Part shown: piece after piece, positions 4,570 through 5,546 of the stretch
How positions within the stretch are numbered: position 1 is the first letter of the stretch
Layout: every line of letters starts with the position of its first letter
NCBI GenBank assembly: GCA_022791215.1
Contig: JAAVYQ010000046.1
Location: forward strand, 1 to 5,546
From: Bacilli bacterium
GTDB taxonomy: Bacteria > Bacillota_I > Bacilli_A > RF39 > UBA660
DNA length: 5,546 bases
Direction: 5' to 3'
The notes under the pieces: model-generated
Seen by the model: the letters and a program-made list of their open reading frames with translations, nothing else
Databases searched by the model: none
What the model was told of the DNA's origin: nothing
Translations under genes and position numbers: made by a program

Positions 4570-5546
4570 TCATCCTTTTTACTCAAAAGTAATCTTTTCA
4601 TAGTTTCAGCCGTTTTCTGTCCTTTATTTTTCTCTATTGGAGGATTACCTAATAGATCATTAATGCTAATATGAAAAAAGTTAGTAATATCTTCAATTAG
4701 AATTTCAACAAATTCATTAGCATTAACAGAATTTAGCAAATCTAATAATGTAGTAAAAGTCTCTTGTTTTAAAAAATCTACTAGTTTAATAGGGAAGTCT
4801 TCAATATCCGAATTATCTCTAAAATTACAATTTTTAGAATAATGAATCGAAATATAAGTTTGTAATTCGCATATTACAAATTTTTTAAAACTTACATCAA
4901 TAGGCATTGTATCTAAGGCATATATTATTTTCTCAAAATCATCACGTGTGAACTCCTCATTTGATAATGATTCTATAATTACAGATGATTTTTCTTTGAA
5001 AATACCTATTCTTTTGTCGTGTTGCTTATAAATTATTTTAATAAAATTACTATCTAAATATTTTAAAACCGCAATATGTTTGGATGGTGTACCAAAATAG
5101 GCTTTAGAATTATATAAATTGTTCTCATATTCATTAACCTTTAAATTTTCAAACATATCTGGAATATACTCTAGATTATATTTCAATTTCAAACTACCAT
5201 CGATAAATATTGTGCCTCTATTGCCATTCCCATGAAATTCACTAAAACTATAAATTGGGGCCTTGCATTTTTTAGCTTTAGATTTTGTTCCACCATAAGA
5301 CCAAATATTTCTAAAAGGATGATTCCATAAACTATCAATATATCCTAACATCCATAGATAAAAATCGTTTTTTTTCATATATTTTGTTCTAAAAATACCA
5401 TATTTAGGCCAATTAAAATCATTATATAAATCATCAATAATCACGTCATGATGGCCATGGTATAATGATAATAAAATATATGAGCCATATTGATTTTTTG
5501 TTTTTTCTTCTATGTGTAAACAAAAATCTCCAAACTTTGTAGAAAT
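4563..5546 (-). CDS. Large uncharacterised protein, 5' end beyond the window (at least 327 aa)
   Basis: The frame is open from the window's right edge to TAA 4563. The first in-frame start-like codon inside is GTG 5444, but no good ribosome binding site precedes it. The codons before it (GSYILLSLYHGHHD) look like ordinary protein, so the true start lies outside. I recognise no family. There are no membrane helices. The first visible half is aromatic-rich and beta-like (YGIFRTKYMKKNDFYLWMLG, SFSEFHGNGNRGTIFIDG), with a His/Asp cluster HGHHD...DD and a HGNGNRG loop. The second half is helical and acidic (about 200 residues to the end) and ends in a basic tail (KNKGQKTAETMKRLLLSKK). Ile codons are 22 ATT, 8 ATA and 1 ATC. 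The decayed toxin lies directly downstream on the same strand. A metal site or defence role would be speculation. Confidence 0.75.
   Translation of the reverse strand: MSTKFGDFCLHIEEKTKNQYGSYILLSLYHGHHDVIIDDLYNDFNWPKYGIFRTKYMKKNDFYLWMLGYIDSLWNHPFRNIWSYGGTKSKAKKCKAPIYSFSEFHGNGNRGTIFIDGSLKLKYNLEYIPDMFENLKVNEYENNLYNSKAYFGTPSKHIAVLKYLDSNFIKIIYKQHDKRIGIFKEKSSVIIESLSNEEFTRDDFEKIIYALDTMPIDVSFKKFVICELQTYISIHYSKNCNFRDNSDIEDFPIKLVDFLKQETFTTLLDLLNSVNANEFVEILIEDITNFFHISINDLLGNPPIEKNKGQKTAETMKRLLLSKKDDC

Noticed and set aside
5442..5444. GTG as the start of the right-edge gene
   Set aside because: The frame stays open to the window edge with protein-like codons, and no ribosome binding site precedes this GTG.
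1..5546. CRISPR array, insertion-sequence ends or integrase
   Set aside because: No regularly spaced repeats, no paired terminal inverted repeats flanking a transposase, and no recombinase-type protein are visible.

Overview
The window is very AT-rich, uses the standard bacterial code (Trp is TGG and no TGA is read through), and has strong AGGAGG-type ribosome binding sites. It also carries gram-positive-style surface-protein and zinc-ribbon genes. This suggests a low-GC Bacillota, plausibly an uncultured gut Bacilli or Clostridia lineage. That placement is inference from composition and protein style, not from a marker gene.

Left part (1-3489, + strand). The window opens inside a reading frame that looks like the C-terminal half of an Rpn/PD-(D/E)XK transposase-family nuclease. 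It has an internal ATG behind a 12-base perfect match to the 16S anti-Shine-Dalgarno, and a decayed tail follows it. A clear promoter (TTTACT-N17-TAAAAT with an extended -10) then begins a probable operon: an unrecognised 199-aa soluble protein, a 136-aa zinc-ribbon membrane protein and a 246-aa classical short-chain dehydrogenase, 17 and 24 bases apart. A hairpin with a U-tract ends this operon. A 356-aa exported, membrane-anchored protein follows, with a cohesin-like region and a cadherin-like beta-sandwich region, and it has its own GC-rich terminator.

Middle (3490-4150). A 151-aa two-TM membrane protein lies convergently on the - strand. It is divergent from a complete tRNA-Gln(CUG) gene with encoded CCA, a good promoter and a terminator.

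Right part (4138-5546, all - strand). Most of the apparent 420-base gap is a decayed PemK/MazF-like toxin gene: an intact N-terminal part, stop codons, and a frame-shifted C-terminal part. A possible short partner remnant overlaps its start. Upstream of it is a large unrecognised protein that runs off the window edge. This side, beginning at the 3' end of a tRNA gene and holding a decaying toxin and an orphan gene, has the look of an accessory segment, though no attachment-site duplication is visible.

Codon choice follows the strand: isoleucine is mostly ATA in the + strand genes and mostly ATT in the - strand genes. This fits a replication-strand bias with + as the leading strand. No complete new system is demonstrated. 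The best leads are the possible intragenic Rpn small protein at the left edge and the toxin remnant plus orphan gene at the right.
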